Below the pieces are notes generated by a model. That model made no database searches. It had not been told where the DNA came from and saw only the letters and a program-made list of their open reading frames with translations. A DNA stretch of 5,883 nucleotides from a bacterium (GTDB lineage: Bacteria > ARS69), in the NCBI GenBank assembly GCA_025774865.1, contig JALGZO010000561.1:1-5883 (forward strand), read 5' to 3'. How positions within the stretch are numbered: the stretch's first letter is position 1; each line of letters opens with the position of its first letter. The position numbers were made by a program, and so were the translations under genes. Shown here in pieces: positions 1 through 5,883 of this stretch.

Positions 1-1556
1 TGGGCTTCGCGGGCCCGGGGGACCCGCAGCGGCGCGCCGACGCCCGGCTCCGCGCTCTGGCGCGCGGCGCGGTCGTCCGCCACGCACAAGGGGAAATGGA
101 CGGTGAACGTCGTGCCTTCGCCCGGCCTTGACTCCAGCTCGATTCGACCCCCGTGGCTCGTCACGATGCGGTGGCAGACCGCCAGGCCGAACCCGTGCCC
201 CGTCGCCTTCGTCGTGAATCGCGGCTCGAAGATCCGCGCGATCAGGTCCGGAGGGATGCCCGACCCGTCGTCGCGGACCCGAAGCATGGCCTCGTTCCCA
301 CCCGCGAAGGACTCGACCCATAACCTCCCGCCGTCCTCCTTCGCCTGAACGGCGTCGGCCCCGTTCGACAGCAGGTTGAGGATCACTTGCTGCAGCTGCT
401 GAGGATCGATGTACACCGTCGGCGCGCTTGAGTGGAGCGTGACGTCGAACTTGATCCGGTCGTACTTGTTCTGGGGCTGAACTAAGTCCAGGGTCCTCTG
501 GATCACGTCGTTGAGATCCGTCTCCTGCGGGGACCTGTGACAGCGAGCCGACTCGAGCAACCCGTCGGTCAAGACTCGCATCTTGTCGATCTGCTCGGCG
601 ACGACCCGGGCGCCCTTACGGGCCAGGTCCAAGTTGTCCTGTTCCAGCGCCATCGGTATCAAATCCGCTCGGCCGCCGATCGCGGCGAGATAGTTGTTCA
701 GCTCGTGCCCGATCTCGCCCGCCATTTCTCCCATGGCCGAGAGCCGCTCCGATTCGACGAGCCGATGCTCCATGGCCTTGAGCGCTGTGATGTCCTGGGT
801 CGTTCCCGACATCACGATGGTGCGCGCATGGATGTCGCACGTGAGCCTTCCTTGCGTGTGAGCGATCAGCGACTCGCCCCCTTTCTGCTCAACCCGATGG
901 TCGATGCTGAAGACGCCGTGGGTGGCGGGGGCTCCTTCGAGCGCTTCATGGACCCGGTCGCGATCTTCGGCGTGAATCAAGGCGAGGAACGACGCCAGCG
1001 TTCCCGCGAAGTCCGCGGAGCTCAGGCCGAGAATCTCGAACAACTCCTCGGACCCCGTCATCCGGTCACGCGAGACGTCCCAATCCCAGCTTCCCAGTCT
1101 CGCGATGCGCTGCGCGTTCGCCAGTGTCTCGCGACTCCGACGGAGATCTTCGGCCGTCCGGCTGGCCCGCAATATGTAGCGGACCTGATGGCGGAGGTTC
1201 GCCCAGTTGATCGGCTTCGTGATGAAGTTGGTCGCCCCCGTCTCGTAGGCCCGTTTGATCGCGCTCGCATCCTCGAGTCCGGTGATCATGACCACGGGTA
1301 CGTTCCCGCGTTCGGGGTCGCGCCGGATGGCCTCGAGGGTGCCGAACCCGTCCATCCCCGCCATCATCACGTCGAGAAGAACCAGATCCGGACCGAGTCT
1401 TCGGAACCGCTCCAGCGCTTCTTCGCCGCTTTCCGCTTCCGCGACCGCGTAGCCCGCACCCTCCAGCGCCTCCCTACATAGGAGTCGGATCGTGAAGTCG
1501 TCGTCCGCGACCAGCACGAGATCCGCTTTCGGACCGTGACCCCGATGCCCGTTCAT
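1..1556 (-). CDS. Receiver-PAS-histidine kinase hybrid protein (C-terminus beyond the window)
   Basis: At least 518 codons read without a stop from ATG 1556-1554 to the left edge, so the gene is 3'-incomplete. Residues about 12-125 form a receiver domain: acidic pocket DDD at 18-20, phosphoacceptor Asp62 in [11 protein letters not shown], Thr92, and Lys114 in the KP motif. Residues about 145-258 resemble a PAS_3-type fold ([18 protein letters not shown], ending in GTTQDIT). Residues 265-340 are a dimerisation/phosphoacceptor domain with His284 in [14 protein letters not shown]. The usual Pro after the Asn is Tyr here. An ATPase domain follows: N-box with Asn394/Asn398, G1 DDGSGIP at 429-435, F-box around 443-447, G2 GHGFGLA at 453-459, ending near 490. 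No membrane segment is visible, so it should be cytosolic. The last 28 visible residues are an Ala/Pro/Arg-rich linker or tail. Overlap with the upstream kinase gene suggests that it receives phosphate from that kinase's HPt domain (inferred). It has no DNA-binding domain in the visible part. Confidence 0.93.
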   Translation of the reverse strand, partial: MNGHRGHGPKADLVLVADDDFTIRLLCREALEGAGYAVAEAESGEEALERFRRLGPDLVLLDVMMAGMDGFGTLEAIRRDPERGNVPVVMITGLEDASAIKRAYETGATNFITKPINWANLRHQVRYILRASRTAEDLRRSRETLANAQRIARLGSWDWDVSRDRMTGSEELFEILGLSSADFAGTLASFLALIHAEDRDRVHEALEGAPATHGVFSIDHRVEQKGGESLIAHTQGRLTCDIHARTIVMSGTTQDITALKAMEHRLVESERLSAMGEMAGEIGHELNNYLAAIGGRADLIPMALEQDNLDLARKGARVVAEQIDKMRVLTDGLLESARCHRSPQETDLNDVIQRTLDLVQPQNKYDRIKFDVTLHSSAPTVYIDPQQLQQVILNLLSNGADAVQAKEDGGRLWVESFAGGNEAMLRVRDDGSGIPPDLIARIFEPRFTTKATGHGFGLAVCHRIVTSHGGRIELESRPGEGTTFTVHFPLCVADDRAARQSAEPGVGAPLRVPRAREA

Positions 1557-4495
1557 CGCTCTCCTCGAAGAAGTCGACAAACTTCCCGGTGCTCGGTTCG
1601 GATTCGATCCAGGGTGGCAGATCCCGGCTCGAGTCGATCGCTCCTCGCTGCGGATTCGAGATCCCTGCAAGACTCTGCCAAAGGCTCGGCTCCCACGTTC
1701 GCGGCACTGGACTTGAGCCGGTGTGCGGCACTCTGGACCACTTCCGCCCGGCCGTCTCGAAGTCCCCGCTCCAGGTCCGAAAGCAACTCGTCGGATTCGG
1801 TCAGGAAAAGGGAGACCACTCTTCCGACGAGATCGGGAGTGTCCCGGCGCTGAAGGGTCCGGATCCTCTCGAGAGCTTCCGGATTCAACCGGTGCGAGTC
1901 GACGGCGCTGCTCACTGGCTTCGGCTCACCAGAATCAGGCTGCGCATCGATTCCTTCGTCGGACCGCACCGCTCGAGCGCCGGACTTCGGGAGCCATCGC
2001 GCAATGGCCTCTTCCAGTTGCTCGAGGGTGAATGGTTTCGCCAGGTAGTCGTCCATGCCCGCGGCGAGACAATCGTCCCGATCTCCCGGCAGGGCATTCG
2101 CCGTCAAAGCGACGATCGGAACACGACGAGCACGCTCTTCGAGCCTCTCGCGCTCTCGGATCTTGGCCGTGGCTTCGTAGCCGTCCATTTCCGGCATCAG
2201 GCAGTCCATCAGGATGAGGTCGTACTCGTCGGCGCCGGTGGCGGTCACGGCTTCTCGCCCGCTCACGGCCACGACGACCCGACAGTTCAGGACCTCGAGC
2301 ATGCTCAGTGCGACCTCGCGGTTCACCAGCGCGTCGTCGACCAGGAGCACTTTCGCTTCGCGATCCGAGGCCTCTTCGAACGGATCCTTCTCGGCGGTTC
2401 CCGCCTGGGTGTGGTGATTCAAGACGAACTGGGCGTCCAGGGCTTCCCGCAGACAGATCAGAAGCTCCGATTGGCGCACGGGTTTCGTCATGTGGACGAG
2501 GATCCCGGACTGCTTCAGCGCGTCTGGGTCCCGCGACTCGCAAACCGAGCTCAGCATGACCATGCTCAGCTCGCGCAGGCATGGGTCGGCTCGAATGGCC
2601 CGCGCCAGCTCCAGCCCGTCCATTCTCGGCATGTTCTTGTCGAGAATGGCCAAACGGTAGGCGGTGCCGGACTTCGCGGCCTTCTTCAACTCGTCCAGGG
2701 CGGTCGCACCGTCCTCCACGGCGTCGGCCTGGATCCCCCAGCTTGACAGCTGCTCGCGGAGGACCTCGCGATTGGTCGCGTTGTCGTCCACGATCAGCAC
2801 CTTGCTTTCCGCGAGGTTGAAGCGCCTGCGGATCCCCGCTTGGTCTTGGGGCACCTGACGAATTTCCAGCTTGGCTGTGAACCAGAAACGGGAGCCTTGC
2901 CCTGGATCGCTCTCGACTCCGATTTCCCCCTCCATGAGTTGGACGAGTCGCCGGCAGATCGCAAGCCCCAGCCCTGTGCCCCCGTACCTGCGCGTGGTCG
3001 ATCCGTCGGCTTGCTGGAACCTCTCGAAGATGCCAGCCTTCTGATCCTCGGTGATGCCGATGCCCGTATCCTCCACTTCGAACCGGATCCATGCGGAGTC
3101 TCCTGAGTCGTGATCGAGTTCCGCCCGGATGACGATCTCCCCGTGCTCCGTGAACTTCACTGCGTTCCCGACGAGGTTCAGTAGGATCTGGCGAATGCGC
3201 CTCGGATCCCCGCGGACCCATCGCGGGAGATCGTCACCGAGAACACAGATCATCTCGAGGCCCTTGTGCTGGACCGGTTCGGCCATGAGCCGTCCCGTCT
3301 CCTCCACCAGATCGACCAGGCCGAAGTCCACCTCATCGAGGTGCATCTTGCCGACCTCGATCTTCGAGTAATCGAGGATGTCGTTGATGATGCCGAGAAG
3401 CATCTCACCCGAACTCTGGATCGTGTCCACGAACCTACGTTGGCGTTCCCCGAGATTCGTCCTCGAGAGCAGGTCCGTCATACCAAGAACTCCGTTCATG
3501 GGAGTTCGGATCTCGTGGCTCATGGTGGCGAGGAATTCGCTCTTCGCGCGGCTCGCCGCTTCCGCCGCCGCCTTCGACCCCTTCAGGTCGGCAACAGTCT
3601 CTTTCAAGATCCCGTTCGTATTGCGGAGCTCTTCCGTTCTCCTCGCGACTTCCTGTTCCAGTTCTTCACGGTGTTGGGCCAGGCGGGCGTTCCTGTCGCT
3701 CAGCTGGCGCAACATCACGTTGAAGCTGCTGGCCAAGTTCCGAATCTCCAGGTCGCCCTGTACGGTCACGGTGCGATCAAGGTGTCCCTCCGAGATCTTT
3801 CGAGTCGCATCCTGGAGGCGAGCCAGGGGGACCGTGATCCGCCGGGTCATGAATACCGTCAGCGCCATGCCCAGGAGGACCGTCACGCCGGTCACGACCA
3901 ACGCCGCCGAGATGAACTGGGAGGCGCTCTCTTTCACATAGCGGGAGCTCAGTCGGATCCGAATGTAGCCGAGAGGCTCTTCCGTGAGTGGGGCGGATCC
4001 TGAACCGAGAGCGATGCCCCCAGCGCCGGCCCTTTCCTCCGCGGCGACCAAGACGTCGATGTAGGTCTCGCGGTCTCGCGGGCTGACGAATTCCTTGACC
4101 CACGCTCCTCGGATCTTCGAGGCGGAGCGGAGTTGCCGTACGCCGGACGGCACGCCGAGGTCGTTCACGGCTTCTCCCACCAAGAGCTCTCCAGTTCCGT
4201 CGTAGACGGCGACTTCGACGACATCCTCGTTTGCGAGAATCCCTTGGATTACCGGGAGGAGGGCGTCCGGGTTCTGCGTGTAGATCCCGAAGCTGGCGTT
4301 CTCCGCGGCCAGGGATCCGATCTCGATCCCAGAGCGGACGAGGTAGCGCCGAGACTGACGGATCTCTTGAGAGATGAGGAACACCCCGATACCGGTCGCA
4401 GTCATCAGGATGAGGGCGATGCTCAGTGCGTTGAACTTCGCTTCCAGCGTGGCGAGGCTCTTGGGCGCCGTCCAGACTCCTTTACCGATAGACAA
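1553..4495 (-). CDS. Membrane hybrid histidine kinase: sensor-HAMP-HisKA-HATPase-REC-REC-HPt
   Basis: This 980-residue inner-membrane kinase has a complete internal phosphorelay. TM1 is about residues 21-43. A periplasmic sensor covers about 45-192; its first part ([10 protein letters not shown], then [18 protein letters not shown]) resembles CHASE8-type sensors. TM2 is about 194-217, HAMP about 217-270, and a coiled coil rich in Glu/Arg reaches about 318. HisKA has His327 in [16 protein letters not shown]. The ATPase domain shows N440/N444, G1 EDTGIGI around 475-481, the F-box near 490, and G2 GGTGLGLAI from 505. REC1 (about 565-690) has D570/D571, Asp619, a Ser at the switch position (649) and Lys671. 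REC2 (about 715-835) has D720/D721, Asp764, Thr798 and Lys820. The HPt domain (about 870-975) has His925 in [12 protein letters not shown]. Both receivers look catalytically complete. The start is TTG at 4495: there is no ATG or GTG between it and the upstream in-frame stop at 4537-4535, and the first internal ATG (residue 31) would remove part of TM1. The gene overlaps the binding-protein gene by 14 nt and the next kinase gene by 4 nt. The ligand is unknown. Confidence 0.96.
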   Translation of the reverse strand: MSIGKGVWTAPKSLATLEAKFNALSIALILMTATGIGVFLISQEIRQSRRYLVRSGIEIGSLAAENASFGIYTQNPDALLPVIQGILANEDVVEVAVYDGTGELLVGEAVNDLGVPSGVRQLRSASKIRGAWVKEFVSPRDRETYIDVLVAAEERAGAGGIALGSGSAPLTEEPLGYIRIRLSSRYVKESASQFISAALVVTGVTVLLGMALTVFMTRRITVPLARLQDATRKISEGHLDRTVTVQGDLEIRNLASSFNVMLRQLSDRNARLAQHREELEQEVARRTEELRNTNGILKETVADLKGSKAAAEAASRAKSEFLATMSHEIRTPMNGVLGMTDLLSRTNLGERQRRFVDTIQSSGEMLLGIINDILDYSKIEVGKMHLDEVDFGLVDLVEETGRLMAEPVQHKGLEMICVLGDDLPRWVRGDPRRIRQILLNLVGNAVKFTEHGEIVIRAELDHDSGDSAWIRFEVEDTGIGITEDQKAGIFERFQQADGSTTRRYGGTGLGLAICRRLVQLMEGEIGVESDPGQGSRFWFTAKLEIRQVPQDQAGIRRRFNLAESKVLIVDDNATNREVLREQLSSWGIQADAVEDGATALDELKKAAKSGTAYRLAILDKNMPRMDGLELARAIRADPCLRELSMVMLSSVCESRDPDALKQSGILVHMTKPVRQSELLICLREALDAQFVLNHHTQAGTAEKDPFEEASDREAKVLLVDDALVNREVALSMLEVLNCRVVVAVSGREAVTATGADEYDLILMDCLMPEMDGYEATAKIRERERLEERARRVPIVALTANALPGDRDDCLAAGMDDYLAKPFTLEQLEEAIARWLPKSGARAVRSDEGIDAQPDSGEPKPVSSAVDSHRLNPEALERIRTLQRRDTPDLVGRVVSLFLTESDELLSDLERGLRDGRAEVVQSAAHRLKSSAANVGAEPLAESCRDLESAARSDRLEPGSATLDRIRTEHREVCRLLRGER
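1561..1566 (-). promoter_or_regulatory. Shine-Dalgarno GAGGAG for the receiver-PAS-kinase gene
   Basis: GAGGAG lies 4 nt upstream of the ATG at 1556, inside the last codons of the upstream kinase gene (its C-terminal Arg-Gly-Glu-Arg). With the ATGA stop/start overlap (1556-1553), this fixes the start and indicates translational coupling. Confidence 0.7.
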
Positions 4496-5432
4496 TCTGG
4501 GCCTCCTGCCGCTCGGCCTCGGGGATCTCCACCCTCAGCCACTCAGCCGACTTGAGATTGATCGCGAACTCATTCGATCGGGACCGCTCAGCGACCAGAG
4601 CCGACACGTCGAGGCCACCCTCGAGGCGTTGCACCATTTCGGAGCACTGAATCCCCAGGTCCTCGTAGTCCCAATCGAGGGCGAAAAGGGCTCCCGCTTT
4701 GGCCCAGGCGGCGGACGGGCCGACGAAGGGGACCTGCTCGAGCAAGGAAGTCATGAGCACCGTTTTGGCGGTCTGCGGGTTCAGCACCAGAGGATCGGGA
4801 AGTCCCCAGAGCACGTCGACTTCCCGCATGATGCTTGCCAGCGCTTCCGGCAGCTCCTTGGGTTCGGGGACTTCCACGGCGTACACCTTCATCCCGAGCC
4901 TTTTCGCGATCTTCTTCGCTTTCTTGATCCGATGGATGTTCCTCTCGGAACTGTAGAGAACGCCCAGTTTCCGGGTATCCGGGAGAACTCTCTTGACGGT
5001 TTGTAATTGGAGCTCGACAGGATGATCCAGGATCACGCCGGTCGCGTTCGCCGGCGTCTCGATCTCCGCCTCGTTCGCGATCAACGTGGCGATAACCGGA
5101 CGATCCGTAATCACTCGGAGGGCTGTGCGGGTAGCCGCGACCCCCAGGGTGACGACGAAGTCCGGGTTCCCGCCGATCACACGGTCCGTCGTCGTCTTCT
5201 CGGGTGTCCCGCTCTCGTTCAGGTACACGACCTCCACGATTCGCTCGGGAGATCCTCCCCTCCAGTGATGCTCGAATCCCCGAAGCACCTCCGTGTAGGG
5301 AGCCGCGTTCCCGGTACTCACGACAAGAACGCGAAGCGCCGTGGAGCTGTCCTCGCTGCGGGCAACGCCCCACGCAAACATCGATATCAACCCCGCACCG
5401 GCCAGAGCGAGCAGTGGCCGCAGGTTTCTCAT
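4482..5432 (-). CDS. Periplasmic solute-binding protein, ABC_sub_bind / TrpX-like family
   Basis: This 316-residue protein starts at ATG 5432. It has an N-terminal signal peptide: Arg at 2 and 5, a hydrophobic core at about 7-23, and a likely signal peptidase I cut after Ser26 in VARS/ED. There is no lipobox Cys, so it should be soluble in the periplasm. The mature part shows the two-lobed type I binding-protein pattern of the ABC_sub_bind family: [13 protein letters not shown] (34-46), [15 protein letters not shown] (91-105), RPVIATLI, then [14 protein letters not shown] at the lobe crossover (130-143), [22 protein letters not shown] (206-218) and [10 protein letters not shown]. The length is normal for the family, whose members bind small ligands such as amino acids for ABC uptake. 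No permease or ATPase gene is adjacent. The gene instead overlaps a membrane kinase gene by 14 nt, so a ligand-presenting role for that kinase is my inference. The ribosome-binding site is weak (GAG at 5445-5443, 10 nt upstream). The start lies 12 nt after the stop of a barrel-protein remnant, which suggests the same transcript. The ligand cannot be read from the sequence. Confidence 0.92.
   Translation of the reverse strand: MRNLRPLLALAGAGLISMFAWGVARSEDSSTALRVLVVSTGNAAPYTEVLRGFEHHWRGGSPERIVEVVYLNESGTPEKTTTDRVIGGNPDFVVTLGVAATRTALRVITDRPVIATLIANEAEIETPANATGVILDHPVELQLQTVKRVLPDTRKLGVLYSSERNIHRIKKAKKIAKRLGMKVYAVEVPEPKELPEALASIMREVDVLWGLPDPLVLNPQTAKTVLMTSLLEQVPFVGPSAAWAKAGALFALDWDYEDLGIQCSEMVQRLEGGLDVSALVAERSRSNEFAINLKSAEWLRVEIPEAERQEAQIVYR
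4502..4507 (-). promoter_or_regulatory. Perfect Shine-Dalgarno AGGAGG deciding a TTG start
   Basis: AGGAGG sits 6 nt upstream of TTG 4495-4493, within the 3' end of the binding-protein gene. It is the only plausible ribosome-binding site for the hybrid kinase and supports the non-ATG start. Its location inside the preceding coding sequence links translation of the two genes. Confidence 0.8.
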
Positions 5433-5444
5433 CTTGGGCCCACT

Positions 5445-5732
5445 CTAGAAGGCGTAGCCGACTTGGAGACGATACGTTCGACCGTCCTGCTCGATCGTGG
5501 ATTGCACGTGCTCCTCGACTCCCGGGTGCCCGTGTTCGCTACCGACGACGACCCTGTGCCGCGGTTCCCCTGCGTCCGCCCAGTCGTAGATGGACTCCCC
5601 ATAGTAGTAATAGTGCGAGTCCCTCGGGGCGCTAGCTACTCTCTGATGGTCCCGGCCAGGCGTTGGGATTGCTAGAAACGTTCCGAGCTTGAGATCGAAT
5701 CCGGACCGGACAACCCACTTTTTGGACTGATC
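5445..5732 (-). pseudogene. 3' end of an outer-membrane beta-barrel (TonB-dependent-receptor-like), truncated or frameshifted
   Basis: 95 codons are open from just after an in-frame TAG (5735-5733) to the stop TAG at 5447-5445. The stretch has no ATG, GTG or TTG near its beginning, so it cannot be a normal complete gene. Its end reads EEHVQSTIEQDGRTYRLQ followed by VGYAF. An amphipathic last strand ending in aromatic Phe is the signature by which the BAM machinery recognises barrels, and the EH-Q-I-QDGRT-R pattern recalls C-termini of TonB-dependent receptors. GC at the third codon position looks good in roughly the last 45 codons and poorer before that, around a Tyr-rich HYYYYG stretch. Upstream, the frame continuing to the window edge is interrupted by the TAG. 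The neighbouring frame is open across the same region, and a one-base change in the A5 tract at 5723-5719 would join it to this one. Possibilities are a decayed receptor gene, a sequencing or assembly indel, or an insertion. The barrel assignment is fairly likely, the exact family less so. Confidence 0.5.
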
Positions 5733-5883
5733 CTATTCTCGGTGAGCCACGCACTCGTCTTGACGACGAGGAGGCGCAAAGGAGGATGAGTCGTATCGGG
5801 CACCGGACAGATGGGATCGGAACGTGCGAAAATCATTAGGCGAGCTTGGACCGTCTTCGGCAAGCCTTGCCGACGGCAATCGT
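5733..5883. other. Weakly coding right-hand edge, no gene assigned
   Basis: No frame here has convincing coding character. Minus-strand reading in one frame ends at tandem stops TAA TGA (5838-5833), after 15 codons from the edge ending RRRSKLA. This could be the tail of another gene, but it is too short to judge. A second frame stays open from the edge to 5675 (TTG 5863, 63 residues) and may be the frameshifted continuation of the barrel gene. On the plus strand, an ORF from ATG 5811 (MGSERAKIIRRAWTVFGKP) runs off the edge with no suitably spaced ribosome-binding site. The plus-strand AAAGGAGGATG at 5778-5788 opens only a 17-codon ORF. Confidence 0.3.
5851..5876. repeat. Imperfect inverted repeat / hairpin
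   Basis: CGGCAAG (5858-5864) and CTTGCCG (5866-5872) are perfect inverted copies around one base. CCGT (5851-5854) and ACGG (5873-5876) extend the stem, with a CTT bulge on one side. The stem is about 10 bp and GC-rich. Neither strand has a T-run directly after it, so a classical intrinsic terminator is not supported. It could be a dispersed REP-like element, part of an unseen mobile element, or chance in GC-rich DNA. Confidence 0.4.

Noticed and set aside
537-1481. Plus-strand ORF of 314 codons
   Set aside because: It is antisense to the receiver-PAS-kinase gene, whose domains are continuous in the minus frame. The plus product is Arg/Pro-rich with no recognisable domain, as expected from GC-rich antisense frames.
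1589-2746. Plus-strand ORF of 385 codons
   Set aside because: It is antisense to the tandem receivers and HPt of the large kinase. No start-site signal or domain is visible.
1935-3221. Minus-strand ORF of 428 codons in another frame
   Set aside because: It lies inside the large kinase in a shifted frame. The product is low-complexity Arg/Gly-rich, a shadow of high GC.
3266-4003. Plus-strand ORF of 245 codons
   Set aside because: It is antisense to the HisKA, HAMP and sensor region, with no family resemblance.
5591-5606. Short tag/taa-type microsatellite-like run (atagtagtaatag)
   Set aside because: It is explained by four consecutive Tyr codons in the barrel remnant and is too short to be a repeat array.
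5007-5675. Plus-strand ORF of 222 codons
   Set aside because: It spans the antisense of two different minus-strand features (binding protein and barrel end) and has no domain.
5672-5863. Minus-strand ORF of 63 codons starting at TTG
   Set aside because: It has no ribosome-binding site and a poor coding pattern. It is kept only as a possible out-of-frame upstream part of the barrel remnant.
5851-5876. Hairpin as a rho-independent terminator
   Set aside because: No T-tract follows the stem on either strand.

Overview
The window is a high-GC stretch from a Gram-negative bacterium. A periplasmic binding protein with a signal peptide and the end of an outer-membrane beta-barrel indicate two membranes. 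The base composition and the large hybrid kinases fit a deltaproteobacterial/myxobacterial-type or similar proteobacterial genome, but I cannot place it more precisely. All convincing genes lie on the minus strand and read from right to left.

Layout in transcription order. (1) 5883-5445 holds the end of what looks like a TonB-dependent-receptor-type outer-membrane protein. Only about the last 95 codons are open in the correct frame. They are cut off upstream by an in-frame stop at 5735-5733, and the DNA beyond that is poorly coding and carries an inverted repeat at 5851-5876. (2) 5432-4482 encodes a secreted solute-binding protein of the ABC_sub_bind (TrpX-like) family, starting 12 nt after the barrel stop codon. 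(3) 4495-1553 encodes a 980-residue membrane hybrid histidine kinase: TM, periplasmic sensor, TM, HAMP, HisKA, HATPase, REC, REC, HPt. It starts at a TTG codon with a perfect AGGAGG and overlaps the binding-protein gene by 14 nt. (4) 1556 to beyond base 1 encodes a receiver-PAS-histidine kinase protein. Its ATG overlaps the stop of the big kinase as ATGA. It runs off the left edge, so its extreme C-terminus is not visible.

The tight overlaps suggest one transcription and translation unit. The simplest reading is a ligand-sensing phosphorelay. The binding protein captures a small molecule in the periplasm and presents it to the kinase sensor domain, an arrangement reminiscent of TorT/TorS. Phosphate then passes from His327 to Asp619 and/or Asp764 to His925, and from there to Asp62 of the downstream protein. 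That protein is itself a kinase rather than a DNA-binding regulator, so the final output must lie outside the window. No ABC permease or ATPase gene is present to make the binding protein part of a transporter. There is no tRNA, rRNA or CRISPR array, and no recognisable transposase gene.
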